In this document: positions 8,463-16,303 of the stretch, piece after piece
How the letters are laid out: each line of letters opens with the position of its first letter
How positions within the stretch are numbered: position 1 is the stretch's first letter
Source of the DNA: a gamma proteobacterium HIMB30
GTDB taxonomy: Bacteria; Pseudomonadota; Gammaproteobacteria; Pseudomonadales; Litorivicinaceae
DNA length: 64,000 bases
Direction of reading: 5' to 3'
NCBI GenBank assembly: GCA_000227525.2
Contig: AGIG01000017.1
Location: 41,537-105,536 of the forward strand
The notes under the pieces: generated by a model
What the model saw: only the letters and a program-made list of their open reading frames with translations
Database searches by the model: none
What the model was told of the DNA's origin: nothing
Made by a program: the position numbers and the translations under genes

Positions 8463-9527
8463 ATGAGTTCATATCGAATCGCTGTTTTGGCCGGTGATGG
8501 TATTGGCAAGGAAGTGATGCCTGAAGGTATCCGGGTGTTGGATGCTGTTGCTCGCAAACATCAACTGAATCTGACATTCGATCACTTCGATTTTGCGTCC
8601 TGCGATTACTATCTCGAACACGGTCAGATGATGCCGGACAATTGGAAAGAGATCATGATGGATTACGATGCAATCTATTATGGTGCTGTTGGGTGGCCGG
8701 AGACAGTTCCCGATCATGTATCGCTTTGGGGTTCATTGATTCAATTCCGTCGTCAGTTCGAACAGTATGTCTGTCTGCGTCCTGTGAAACTGATGCCGGG
8801 TGTGCCATCGCCTTTGGCGAATCGGCAGGTGGGTGATATCGATTTTTACGTGGTGCGTGAAAATAGTGAAGGCGAGTACTCAAGTGTTGGCGGACTCATG
8901 AATGAAGGCACCGAGCACGAGTTTGCGTTACAGGAATCGGTGTTTACGCGTCGCGGCGTTGACCGGATCATGAAGTACGCTTTTGAACTTGCGAAAACAC
9001 GCAAGAGAAAGCACGTGACGTCGGCAACAAAATCGAATGGTATCTCGATTTCGATGCCCTATTGGGATCGCCGTTTCGAAGAGATTTCAAAACAGTATCC
9101 CGATTGCACAACCGATAAATACCACATCGATATTTTGACAGCGCACTTTGTCATGAACCCAGATCGTTTCGATGTTGTTGTGGCGTCAAATCTGTTTGGG
9201 GATATCTTGTCTGATTTGGGCCCTGCGTGCACGGGAACAATCGGTATCGCGCCATCTGCCAATATCAATCCAGAGCGTCACTTCCCATCACTCTTTGAAC
9301 CAGTGCATGGCTCAGCGCCTGATATCTACGGTCAAAACATCGCAAACCCAATCGGGATGATCTGGAGTGGGGCGATGATGCTCGATCATTTAGGTGAAGA
9401 TGCGGCTTCGGCAGACATCATGACCGCGATCGAGGCCGTGTTAGAGACAGGCCCTCGCACACCGGATATGAAAGGCTCGGCCAATACACAAGAGGTTGGC
9501 CAAGCGATTGCTCAGGCGATCGCGTAG
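8463..9527 (+). CDS. Tartrate / D-malate dehydrogenase-type NAD-dependent enzyme
   Basis: A 354-residue member of the isocitrate/isopropylmalate dehydrogenase family. AVLAGDGIGKEVMPEG is the N-terminal signature. SLWGSLIQFRRQFEQYVCLRPVKL is the substrate loop typical of tartrate dehydrogenase/decarboxylase and D-malate dehydrogenase (TtuC/DmlA), distinct from LeuB. YVVRENSEGEYSS carries the catalytic Tyr, TSATKSNG the Lys, and LFGDILSDLGP the Mg-binding aspartates. The length is normal. These enzymes oxidise (R)-hydroxyacids, often with decarboxylation. Its place after the TRAP genes suggests it metabolises the imported acid. The exact substrate cannot be read from sequence. Confidence 0.85.
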   Translation: MSSYRIAVLAGDGIGKEVMPEGIRVLDAVARKHQLNLTFDHFDFASCDYYLEHGQMMPDNWKEIMMDYDAIYYGAVGWPETVPDHVSLWGSLIQFRRQFEQYVCLRPVKLMPGVPSPLANRQVGDIDFYVVRENSEGEYSSVGGLMNEGTEHEFALQESVFTRRGVDRIMKYAFELAKTRKRKHVTSATKSNGISISMPYWDRRFEEISKQYPDCTTDKYHIDILTAHFVMNPDRFDVVVASNLFGDILSDLGPACTGTIGIAPSANINPERHFPSLFEPVHGSAPDIYGQNIANPIGMIWSGAMMLDHLGEDAASADIMTAIEAVLETGPRTPDMKGSANTQEVGQAIAQAIA

Positions 9528-9530
9528 TCG

Positions 9531-10157
9531 TCAGTCCGGCAGGTACTCATCTTTCCAACGAAGCACGACGTTGAAGCTCACTGAAATCCGTGTTTCGTGG
9601 GACAGGTTTGGGTGCACTAAGTGGTGCAGGAATGCAGGCCACAGCAATAATTGCCCGGGTGTTGGCTTGATCCTGTGTTCCGGATCAATCTGCCCGTCCC
9701 CTCGAATCGCATTCATATTGGCCTGTGGTCTCGGATCATAAAAGCTGATGCAGTTGGGAGTACGGTCGTCGCGGCCCGATGGAAGCGTGTCATGCTCCGG
9801 AATCGAGATGTAGTAGGTCCCACTGAGCCATGCGTGTGGATGATTATGTAAATTATGATAGTCACCCATCCGGTTGACGTTGGCCCAAGCCTGGATTGCA
9901 AAGTCGAGGCTGTAGTCGATCCCTAACTGATTTGCGTAATCAACAACCGCTCGTTGAACTGATTGTTTGAGCCATTGGATGACTGGATGCTGCTCATCGA
10001 AAAGATTATCGCTCCGATAGTCAGTCGTCATTTGCGACCGCTCGATATCGAGTTTCTCAATATGGTCAGCCAGAATGGGATTTGCCTGATCATAACCAGG
10101 CAACGTGATCTCCATCAATTGTGTTGGCCAGAGATTTGTGAAGGTCGGAGTCGTCAT
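9531..10157 (-). CDS. Putative 2-oxoglutarate/Fe(II) oxygenase-like protein
   Basis: A 208-residue protein from the ATG at 10157, chosen because GGAG stands ten bases before it; an upstream start at 10184 adds nine residues. The double-stranded beta-helix pattern is visible: WANVNRMGDYHNLHNHPHAWLSGTYYI supplies metal-ligand histidines, and PGQLLLWPAFLHHLVHPN followed by THETRIS-like LSHETRISVSFNV supplies the distal His and the Arg that binds 2-oxoglutarate. This matches the group of putative 2OG-Fe(II) oxygenases of about 200 residues found in marine bacteria and phages. The substrate is unknown. It stands tail to tail with the dehydrogenase gene, three bases apart. Confidence 0.7.
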   Translation of the reverse strand: MTTPTFTNLWPTQLMEITLPGYDQANPILADHIEKLDIERSQMTTDYRSDNLFDEQHPVIQWLKQSVQRAVVDYANQLGIDYSLDFAIQAWANVNRMGDYHNLHNHPHAWLSGTYYISIPEHDTLPSGRDDRTPNCISFYDPRPQANMNAIRGDGQIDPEHRIKPTPGQLLLWPAFLHHLVHPNLSHETRISVSFNVVLRWKDEYLPD

Positions 10158-10226
10158 ATTGTTTCTCTCCTCGACAGAGATCAAAGTGTGTCACACTTTG
10201 ACCAGATATTGAGATAGGCGGTTACC

Positions 10227-10391
10227 GTGATCGTTTGCCTGTGCCGTTTGATCGACTCCGATGACTTCGAGTCTGATGAAGCGCTGAAAGAACGCATACT
10301 GGAAGACGACTTTCAGTGTGGCCAGTGTCAGATCCAGTATCTGATGCGAGTGCGCTCATCGAGCCCTCCAGATACTGAGCCAGAACCCTAG
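10227..10391 (+). CDS. Tiny Bfd-like [2Fe-2S] protein
   Basis: A 54-residue product from a GTG at 10227 with an AGGCGG-like ribosome site. It begins MIVCLCRLID and contains FQCGQCQIQYL, giving a C-x-C...C-x2-C arrangement (Cys4, Cys6, Cys31, Cys34). That is the layout of bacterioferritin-associated ferredoxin and the BFD-like [2Fe-2S] domain, whose N-terminus is typically M-x-VCLC. The spacer between the pairs is 24 residues, shorter than the roughly 31 in E. coli Bfd, and the C-terminus is a proline-rich acidic tail. It overlaps the 3' end of the aldo/keto reductase gene tail to tail by four bases. A role in releasing iron from bacterioferritin is inference. Confidence 0.6.
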   Translation: MIVCLCRLIDSDDFESDEALKERILEDDFQCGQCQIQYLMRVRSSSPPDTEPEP

Positions 10392-11389
10392 CAATACTTC
10401 TCAGGACCCAGCCAGTTCGCGTCTGAATACCGATCACCATGGCACCAGCCGACTTCCAGAATCTCTTCACATCGCTGAATCTGTTGTTCGGTCAGTGGCT
10501 CATTGGCAGCGCCAATGTGAGCGTCGAGGTGCTCAACTGAGCGGGTGCCGGGGATCGTGATGATGTTCTGGCTTTTCGCGAGCACCCAACTGACCGCCAG
10601 TTGAGCCGTCGTTTTACCAAGAGATTTTGCATAATCTCGCAAAGGGTCAACGGCATTGATATTGAACTCTAAGTTCGGGCTTAGGAATCTGGGGTTTGTT
10701 TTAAGCCATGGAAGGTTCGGAACCTCGTGAGGCAGTCTCGGCTTGTCAGTCAAAATGCTACGGCCAACCGGTGAAAACGCCACAAAGGTTGTTCCCAGTC
10801 GTTGGCAACGTGAGAGAAGCCCTAATTCTGGGCTGCGTGTGGCGAGTGAGTACTCCGACTGAACGGCTGTCACGGGTCCCACCGACCAGGCACGTTCGAG
10901 GGTGGTTGGTGCGATTTCAGACAGGCCAATGTTTTTGATGAGGCCTTCTTCTTTAAACCGCATGAGTGTTTCCATCACCTGCTCAATGGAATGCTCACGA
11001 TCGCGTCGGTGGATGTAGAAGAGATCAACGTAATCGACACCGAGTCGACCCAAACTTTTTTCGAGCTCGCCACGTAGATAGCTCGGCGCGTTACTGAAAA
11101 AACGCTCTCGGGTCTCTGGTTTCGATCCGATCCCTGCTTTGGTGGCGATAAAAAACTCATCGCGGGCGCCAGCATGTTCCTTCAGGTAATTCCCGATAAA
11201 TGTTTCTGAATTCCCACGGCCATAAATATTCGCGGTATCAATGTGATTGATACCTGATTGGCGTGCTTTGTCCAAGATTGCGTGGGCTTGTTCTTCGGTC
11301 ACAGGACCATAGAAGTCAGCAAAGGACATGGCGCCGATACCGACGGCGCTTAATTCGGTGTTTGCTTGTGGGATGTGTCGATACTGCAT
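10388..11389 (-). CDS. Aldo/keto reductase
   Basis: A 333-residue NAD(P)H-dependent oxidoreductase with a TIM barrel. The catalytic tetrad is complete: Asp51 and Tyr56 in DTANIYG, Lys84 in IATKAGI, His127 in FYIHRRD. Family signatures GIGAMSFADFYGPVTEEQA (N-terminal) and AVSWVLAKSQNIITIPGTRSVEHL (cofactor-binding) are present. The length is usual for bacterial general aldo/keto reductases acting on aldehydes and ketones. It is transcribed alone. The substrate is not predictable. Confidence 0.9.
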   Translation of the reverse strand: MQYRHIPQANTELSAVGIGAMSFADFYGPVTEEQAHAILDKARQSGINHIDTANIYGRGNSETFIGNYLKEHAGARDEFFIATKAGIGSKPETRERFFSNAPSYLRGELEKSLGRLGVDYVDLFYIHRRDREHSIEQVMETLMRFKEEGLIKNIGLSEIAPTTLERAWSVGPVTAVQSEYSLATRSPELGLLSRCQRLGTTFVAFSPVGRSILTDKPRLPHEVPNLPWLKTNPRFLSPNLEFNINAVDPLRDYAKSLGKTTAQLAVSWVLAKSQNIITIPGTRSVEHLDAHIGAANEPLTEQQIQRCEEILEVGWCHGDRYSDANWLGPEKYC

Positions 11390-11457
11390 GGCGTGTTTCT
11401 TATTCTATCGCTGGTTCTAAGCAAAGGTTATACATCACATGTTGATTCAAGGGTGAA

Positions 11458-12831
11458 CTAGGTGATTTCGATCACTGCGGCCATACCTGCTGCGTGATGT
11501 TCGAGCATGTGGCAATGGATAAGCCACAGTCCTGGATTGTCGGCGACAAAAACGAGGTTGGCTTTTTCGCCGCGTCCAAAAAGGTACGTATCTCGCTTTC
11601 CGTCAAGGAAAGTGCCGTCTTCCTTCTGGATCCAAAAGTGGTGACCGTGTAAATGCATCGCGTGATTCCAGCGCGTGTCATTCCAGATTTCGATACTGAC
11701 GGTTTGCCCGATATTGATCTTGGCTAAATGGTCGTGATGGTGCGAGATCTTGCCGTTAAATGCCCACGCTTTTTTGTGGGTCTGCGCGAGTTCACGAATT
11801 GGCCGCAGTTCACCGTCAAAGGTCGCTTCTCTCAGGTTGCCCATCGCGCCCCCTTGCATATGGAGTGGGATCGAGACGTCAATCATTGTCGGTGGTGTTT
11901 CAGGTTGTGGCTGGCGGAGCACCTCTTTGCTCACCAATGGCTTGTCTGAATCGACCGCTTTGAGGGTCACCGCTGGATAGGGCCCGTTGTTCCCGGTCTC
12001 AAAAATGGTGACATCGTCTGTACCGAGATCGACAATGAAGTCGGCACGTTGAGCCGGCGCAAGAACAACATCCTGGGTCGACTTGACCGGAACTGGATAT
12101 CCGTCCTCTGCGATGAGAAATGCGGTTGCCGGAATATTAAGTCCGAAAATCCGTGCATTGGCTGCATTGATTAATCGAATCCGAATCCGTGAATTCTTTG
12201 CGACTTCGATTGTTGGATGCGACTCACCGTTGACCGTGAGCCAGTTACCGAGTCGTCCCCCATGCGCCCAGTCATGCAGTGAGCCAAATGATGCCTCATC
12301 GATGGTCCCATCATTTGCAAGTAACCAATCATCGATCATCAACACAAGATCGTGATCAACTGCTGGATCGGATTCATCCTCGACAATCAAGGGACCATAG
12401 AGCCCGCGCGCGACTTGTGACCAGGTCTTGGCATGGCTGTGGTACCAATAGGTGCCGGAGTCGTTCAGCGGGAACTGATACCGAAATTGCCCACCAGGCA
12501 TGACTTCGGGTTGGGTGAGCCCTGCGACACCGTCCATGGCGTTGATGTTGCGGATGCCATGCCAGTGAATGGATGAGCCTTCGTCCAGTTGGTTGAGAAA
12601 ATCAACAGACAAGGTCTCGCCCTTCTTCACGCGGAGTTCAGGACCTGGGACCGTCTGGTTAAAGGTCCAAACAGACGCGTCTTGATAGTCATCTCCGGGA
12701 ACCAGACGGTGGGTTGTTTTGGATGCTGTAAGGGTCCAGGGCATCTGGGTGTTTGCCAGGGTTAACCGAGGCGTTGCTGCAAGCAACGGTGTCGCGAGAC
12801 AGGCTTTTAAGAAATTGCGACGCGATGTCAT
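11458..12831 (-). CDS. Multicopper oxidase, Tat-exported
   Basis: A 457-residue laccase/CueO-like oxidase. The N-terminus MTSRRNFLKACLATPLLAA is a twin-arginine signal. All four copper-binding clusters are visible: SIHWHGI near residue 92, GTYWYHSHAKTW near 135, HAMHLHGHHFWI near 395, and LIHCHMLEHHAAGM near 440, the last providing the His-Cys-His and Met ligands of type 1 and type 3 copper. The enzyme would oxidise a substrate (Cu(I), Fe(II), Mn(II) or phenolic) in the periplasm with reduction of O2 to water. It lies seven bases from the cytochrome c' gene upstream in the same direction, so co-transcription is likely. Confidence 0.92.
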   Translation of the reverse strand: MTSRRNFLKACLATPLLAATPRLTLANTQMPWTLTASKTTHRLVPGDDYQDASVWTFNQTVPGPELRVKKGETLSVDFLNQLDEGSSIHWHGIRNINAMDGVAGLTQPEVMPGGQFRYQFPLNDSGTYWYHSHAKTWSQVARGLYGPLIVEDESDPAVDHDLVLMIDDWLLANDGTIDEASFGSLHDWAHGGRLGNWLTVNGESHPTIEVAKNSRIRIRLINAANARIFGLNIPATAFLIAEDGYPVPVKSTQDVVLAPAQRADFIVDLGTDDVTIFETGNNGPYPAVTLKAVDSDKPLVSKEVLRQPQPETPPTMIDVSIPLHMQGGAMGNLREATFDGELRPIRELAQTHKKAWAFNGKISHHHDHLAKINIGQTVSIEIWNDTRWNHAMHLHGHHFWIQKEDGTFLDGKRDTYLFGRGEKANLVFVADNPGLWLIHCHMLEHHAAGMAAVIEIT

Positions 12832-12837
12832 GATTAC

Positions 12838-13266
12838 CTACTCTTTGTAGTCGTTGTGACAATCCTTGCAGGTTTTCCCAAGCGCCTTAAATCCATTGGT
12901 GAGCGCGTTTGTGTCGGCCCCTGATTGGGCCAACGTTTTTAGATTGGCTGCGGCGGTTGCATTGGCATTCGCTAACTCAGTGAAGTGATCGAACGCCTCC
13001 CAGATCGCAGGGAGCGCTTCTGATGGTGGTTGTGACGATCCTTCGGGGAAAAAGTTCACCATCTCATGAGCCCACGCCTCGATCTCTGACGCTTTTTGAG
13101 CAATCACCGCTGCATCGCCGCCGAGGTTTCCCTTGATTGCTTTCATGGCCGCTTTGTTGTCTTTAAAGCGATCCATCCGCTCTTTGACCACACCTTCGGC
13201 TCCTTCGTGAGCCCAAGAAAGTGTTGAGAGACAGATCAAGACATGCGCAGTGATTAATCGGTTCAT
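12838..13266 (-). CDS. Cytochrome c'-type periplasmic haem protein
   Basis: A 142-residue product from the ATG at 13266, preceded by a strong GGAGG; an upstream in-frame start at 13332 would bury the signal peptide. The signal MNRLITAHVLICLSTLSWA is followed by a four-helix-bundle pattern and a C-terminal haem-attachment site CKDCH (GKTCKDCHNDYKE) close to the C-terminus, which is the hallmark of cytochrome c'. It probably exchanges electrons or gas ligands in the periplasm and forms an operon with the multicopper oxidase downstream. Confidence 0.88.
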   Translation of the reverse strand: MNRLITAHVLICLSTLSWAHEGAEGVVKERMDRFKDNKAAMKAIKGNLGGDAAVIAQKASEIEAWAHEMVNFFPEGSSQPPSEALPAIWEAFDHFTELANANATAAANLKTLAQSGADTNALTNGFKALGKTCKDCHNDYKE

Positions 13267-13321
13267 CAGAGCCTCCTCGACTATATTCAGTAACTGGGGC
13301 TTGATCAGATGGTTCCAAGCA

Positions 13322-13822
13322 TCATTGGCCACCTTTTTTCAGTTGGTAGGCCTGGTGACAATTCACACACGCTTGTGTGACCTCACTGAGCGAATTGAGA
13401 ATTGCTGTGGTGTCTCTGGTCACCTCTGCATTATTGATTGTGACTACCAGTTCTCGAGCATTCATGTGCATTTGATGGCCCAGTTGGCGCATGCCTGTGG
13501 GCATGAATTGGTGTCCTGATTATAACCCATCTGGGCCGTGTTGATGGCCGATGCCAAGCCCTTTCTCGGCGGCTGTACTTGCCTTGGCGTAGTCCTCAAC
13601 CGCCACTGCTTCAATCACGGTATGAATGGCCTCTAAATGTTCACGCATGCTCTTTAGGGTGTGCTCGTAGACTGGTGCTGGAAACTCCACGATCTGACGC
13701 GAATCGGTCATTGTTGGCGCTTGGTGGTGATGCATTTGCTGATGTTTTGAGTGACCATGGCTCATCGCTAGGGCCACTACGGGGAGAGAAGCGGTGAGAC
13801 AGAGACAGAGAACGCGTTTCAT
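13322..13822 (-). pseudogene. Cytochrome c family protein interrupted by an in-frame stop codon
   Basis: Two open segments lie in the same frame and are separated only by a TAA (13517-13519). The upstream segment (100 codons from 13822) has a signal peptide (MKRVLCLCLTASLPVVALA), a His-rich stretch, and PAPVYEHTLKSMREHLEAIHTVIEA. The downstream segment reads SGHQFMPTGMRQLGHQMHMN and ends with ALTQ-like VTQACVNCHQAYQLKK, a C-terminal CxxCH haem site. Joined, they match one known layout of about 165 residues: P.PM..H.L..MR.HL...., then FMP.GM...G..MH, then CxxCHxxY. That layout is often found beside multicopper oxidases. As it stands the haem site would not be exported. A nonsense mutation or an assembly error are the options. 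The start has GGAAGGA upstream. Confidence 0.75.
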
Positions 13823-13838
13823 CGACAGGAGTCCTTCC

Positions 13839-14696
13839 GTGTATTTGCAGGCGCTGAATGATAAACGAATTCTGGGCGCCTTGTGTCTGTTGGTCGCGAC
13901 TGTGTGGGGCGCTCAAGCGCATGCAAGCGAGTCCAAGCAGATCACGATCGATACCGTCGTGGATGAGTTTCGTGAGCCCGATGCCCGTCTCACTGTATTT
14001 GAGCAGCAAGCTGATCCAGCTCGTGTCGAGCGCGAACGTCATGGCCCGGGGTGGCGCATGTTTCAAGGAGGCGATGGCGCAGAGCGGTGAGTCATCTTAT
14101 ATAACCACTGTCGCTGTGCACGTGTGATGGATTATCCAACCTTTGCTCGAGGCAAAAAATCAGGTGAAGCCAAGGATACGGCATACAAGGCAGACTGGTT
14201 TGCCAAGCGTGGCGTGGCCTTTTATGCGCCCCTTCGTAAGATGACCGACACCGAGGATAAACGCTACGGCCGAGCAGTGGAGTCGATCGAGGTCTTTCAT
14301 CATTTGACCGACTGGGTCAGAGCGCAGCATGGTCCAAAAGCTGCGCTGTGTTATGTTGGCTACGCAGAGGGCGGTGCGGCTGTTCTCTACAGCAGTTTAT
14401 TTTTCAAAGGCCAGCATGTGGCGATGTCACCACCATCGAAGGCCTCTTCCTTTATGCTGACCGATGCCGATTTCACAGAATCGGAGAAGCACTTCAAGAA
14501 AGCGAATAACCTGACGGTGTTATTTGGATCCGAAGAGATTCTGGATACAACACAAAAGCTGCGGTTTGAAACCTTTCAAGCAATTGATCGCGTGAATACA
14601 CAAACGGTCCCTGGGGTTAAAAAAGGGCAGATGTCTTTCTCGACCAACTTATCTGTGGTTGGTCCTCAAATCATGAAAGCCTGTGGGTTTTGGTAA
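13839..14696 (+). pseudogene. Exported alpha/beta-hydrolase-like protein interrupted by an in-frame TGA
   Basis: The reading frame from a GTG at 13839 (AGGAG seven bases upstream) encodes a signal peptide (NDKRILGALCLLVATVWGAQAHA), then about 55 residues to a TGA at 14088-14090, and continues in the same frame to 14696. Across the stop the sequence reads GGDGAER-stop-VILYNHCRCARVMDYP, which resembles strand beta3 and the HG oxyanion region of an alpha/beta hydrolase. WFAKRGVAFYAPLRK and CYVGYAEGGAAVLYS follow. The latter is the nucleophile-elbow position (GxSxGG), but Ala replaces Ser, so catalysis is doubtful even if translated. CGA to TGA is a single-step change. No selenocysteine hairpin is evident after the TGA. 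Confidence 0.6.
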
Positions 14697-15494
14697 TTAA
14701 CGCCGGTCGGTGCTCTCGAAAATTGCATTGGCGTTGTTTGGGACAAATCCTTGAAACAGCGCTCCGCTTGAATCAGCCAAACGATAAGCGAACTCGTAAA
14801 AACAGCTTGGGATGTCAGAGACAATGCCGTCAGAAAATTCGAATGTGATTTGATCGGCGATCGTGGATGCTTGCACGAGGAGATCGTCTGGCGTGCCCTT
14901 GATGCGACCGCCGACTTCATTGAGTTGATACTGATGCTCTAGAAGGAGTTCAATCACCTCTTCAATTGATCCGAGGGTCTGAAGCGCGTTCACATTCAAT
15001 GTGAAGTGATTGGCTTGATACCCCATTGTCGCTAGCCAGCCTGCGTATTCGCTGACATCGGCTAGCGCCTGATATTGATCGAAGGTTGGCCGGTGAAACG
15101 CGTAGCGACCGGTGAGGTCGGTTAATGTGAGCTCGCGCTCTAGGCCTCTCGTGACCTCTCTGATGATTGCTTGCGCGTCCTCATCTAGTTCAGAGCGGAT
15201 GAGTTCGCTAAAGAAGATTTTGGGTGCGTTGGAATCATCTGGCACACGATAAGCTTTGGCTCGCAGGTGCTTGTCTGGAAATGTGTAATGATCGAACGCT
15301 TCATATCCGATGGTTGCGAGAAGCGCAGAGGCTCGGTCGAGATCAAAACCCTCGATATCAAACGTACGAAAAGCGACATGATCGTTGATTACGTCTTCGC
15401 CACGCGCGTTAATTAACGCTTGGATACTGTGAGCTTGCGGCGTCACTTGGATGTATTGGCTCCAGAGCTTGGCGAAAAATTCTGTGCGTTGCAT
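14697..15494 (-). CDS. DUF1338 / 2-oxoadipate dioxygenase-decarboxylase family protein
   Basis: A 265-residue protein of the DUF1338 family, whose characterised member HglS is a non-haem Fe(II) enzyme converting 2-oxoadipate to 2-hydroxyglutarate in lysine catabolism. The putative metal ligands are visible in order: His in INDHVAFRTFD near residue 39, His in YQANHFTLNVN near 165, and Glu in SCFYEFAYRL near 240. HglS is about 460 residues, so this is the shorter bacterial form, for which the substrate is not established. It is single, tail to tail with the interrupted hydrolase gene. Confidence 0.8.
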   Translation of the reverse strand: MQRTEFFAKLWSQYIQVTPQAHSIQALINARGEDVINDHVAFRTFDIEGFDLDRASALLATIGYEAFDHYTFPDKHLRAKAYRVPDDSNAPKIFFSELIRSELDEDAQAIIREVTRGLERELTLTDLTGRYAFHRPTFDQYQALADVSEYAGWLATMGYQANHFTLNVNALQTLGSIEEVIELLLEHQYQLNEVGGRIKGTPDDLLVQASTIADQITFEFSDGIVSDIPSCFYEFAYRLADSSGALFQGFVPNNANAIFESTDRR

Positions 15495-15675
15495 AAGTTC
15501 AAACTTTTTTAACGAGTTTTGATCGACACGATTGTCTCATAACTTAGCGCGATCGGACCAAAGGTCGGTTGCGACTCGTTTCATTTCTGCTTTCTTCTTA
15601 CTTCATTAACCGAGTGATTTTATTTCGCGTTGGTTTGGATCTTTGATTGAATTAGTACTTCAATGGGGTATATTT

Positions 15676-15957
15676 GTGACATTGGTTTGGGATGCAAAGA
15701 AAAGCCTCCGATGCCTACAAAGCCGGGGTTTCGATTTTGGCTACGCCGCTCGCATATTTGATGATCCTTTGTGCCTGACGATTGAGGATCAACGGCGAGA
15801 CTATGGAGAATCTCGGAGTATGACGTTTGGGCGTATTGAGAATCGTGTATTTGTTGTGATTTCGACTCGCAGAGGCGACATGACTCGAATCATTTCTGCG
15901 CATAAAGCAAATCAAAGAGAGGTGAGTTGGTATGATGAAAATCGCAGAAAAGATTGA
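15676..15957 (+). CDS. brnT: BrnT-family toxin
   Basis: A 93-residue product from a GTG at 15676 (a TTG at 15643 would add a short N-terminal extension). It begins TLVWDAKKSLRCLQSRGFDFGYAARIFDDP, the BrnT signature (WDxxKxxxNxxKHGxxFexAxxvFDDP), and continues with SMTFGRIENRVFVVISTRRGDMTRIISAHKANQRE, matching the conserved R-I-I-S-A-R-x-A end. BrnT is a RelE-like ribonuclease toxin. The next gene starts inside its last codons (26-base overlap), as in toxin-antitoxin operons. The downstream partner is an XRE-type protein, not the ribbon-helix-helix BrnA. Confidence 0.85.
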   Translation: MTLVWDAKKSLRCLQSRGFDFGYAARIFDDPLCLTIEDQRRDYGESRSMTFGRIENRVFVVISTRRGDMTRIISAHKANQREVSWYDENRRKD

Positions 15958-16303
15958 GGCGGCCTCGGATGTTGAAGCGTCAATTGGTCAGGTTGATTAT
16001 GTGCGTCTCGACGCGACAACCGAAGAAGAGATTACGGTACATATTCGAGAGGATGAGGAAGAATTTCAAAAAGCTGTCGGCCGTCAAATTCGCCAGATAC
16101 GTATGAGTTTAGCGATGTCACAAAGTCAGTTTGCCGATGCGATCCATATTTCGGTAAAGACGTTGCGAAATTGGGAGCAGGGGCTTCGGTTGCCGACTGG
16201 TCCGGCAAGAACACTTTTAAAGATTATTCAACGACAGCCCCAATTGGCACTGTCGGTTTTGGAGGAGGAGTCACGGCTGTCAGCCGAAGTTAAACCGCTC
16301 TGA
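15932..16303 (+). CDS. XRE-type helix-turn-helix antitoxin candidate
   Basis: A 123-residue protein whose start lies within the BrnT gene. Residues 1-50 are acidic and flexible and may neutralise the toxin. Residues 50-105 form an XRE/Cro helix-turn-helix (IRQIRMSLAMSQSQFADAIHISVKTLRNWEQGLRLPTGPA) close to the HigA/NadS type. The tail LLKIIQRQPQLALSVLEEE is also typical of that type. It probably binds its own promoter and represses the pair. The 24-base tail overlaps the end of the ferric-reductase-like gene on the other strand. Confidence 0.78.
   Translation: MMKIAEKIEAASDVEASIGQVDYVRLDATTEEEITVHIREDEEEFQKAVGRQIRQIRMSLAMSQSQFADAIHISVKTLRNWEQGLRLPTGPARTLLKIIQRQPQLALSVLEEESRLSAEVKPL

Noticed and set aside
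14088..14090. TGA as a selenocysteine codon in the alpha/beta-hydrolase-like gene
   Set aside because: No stem-loop is evident directly after the TGA, the site is at the start of a beta-strand rather than a catalytic position, and the neighbouring gene has a TAA at a similar interruption.
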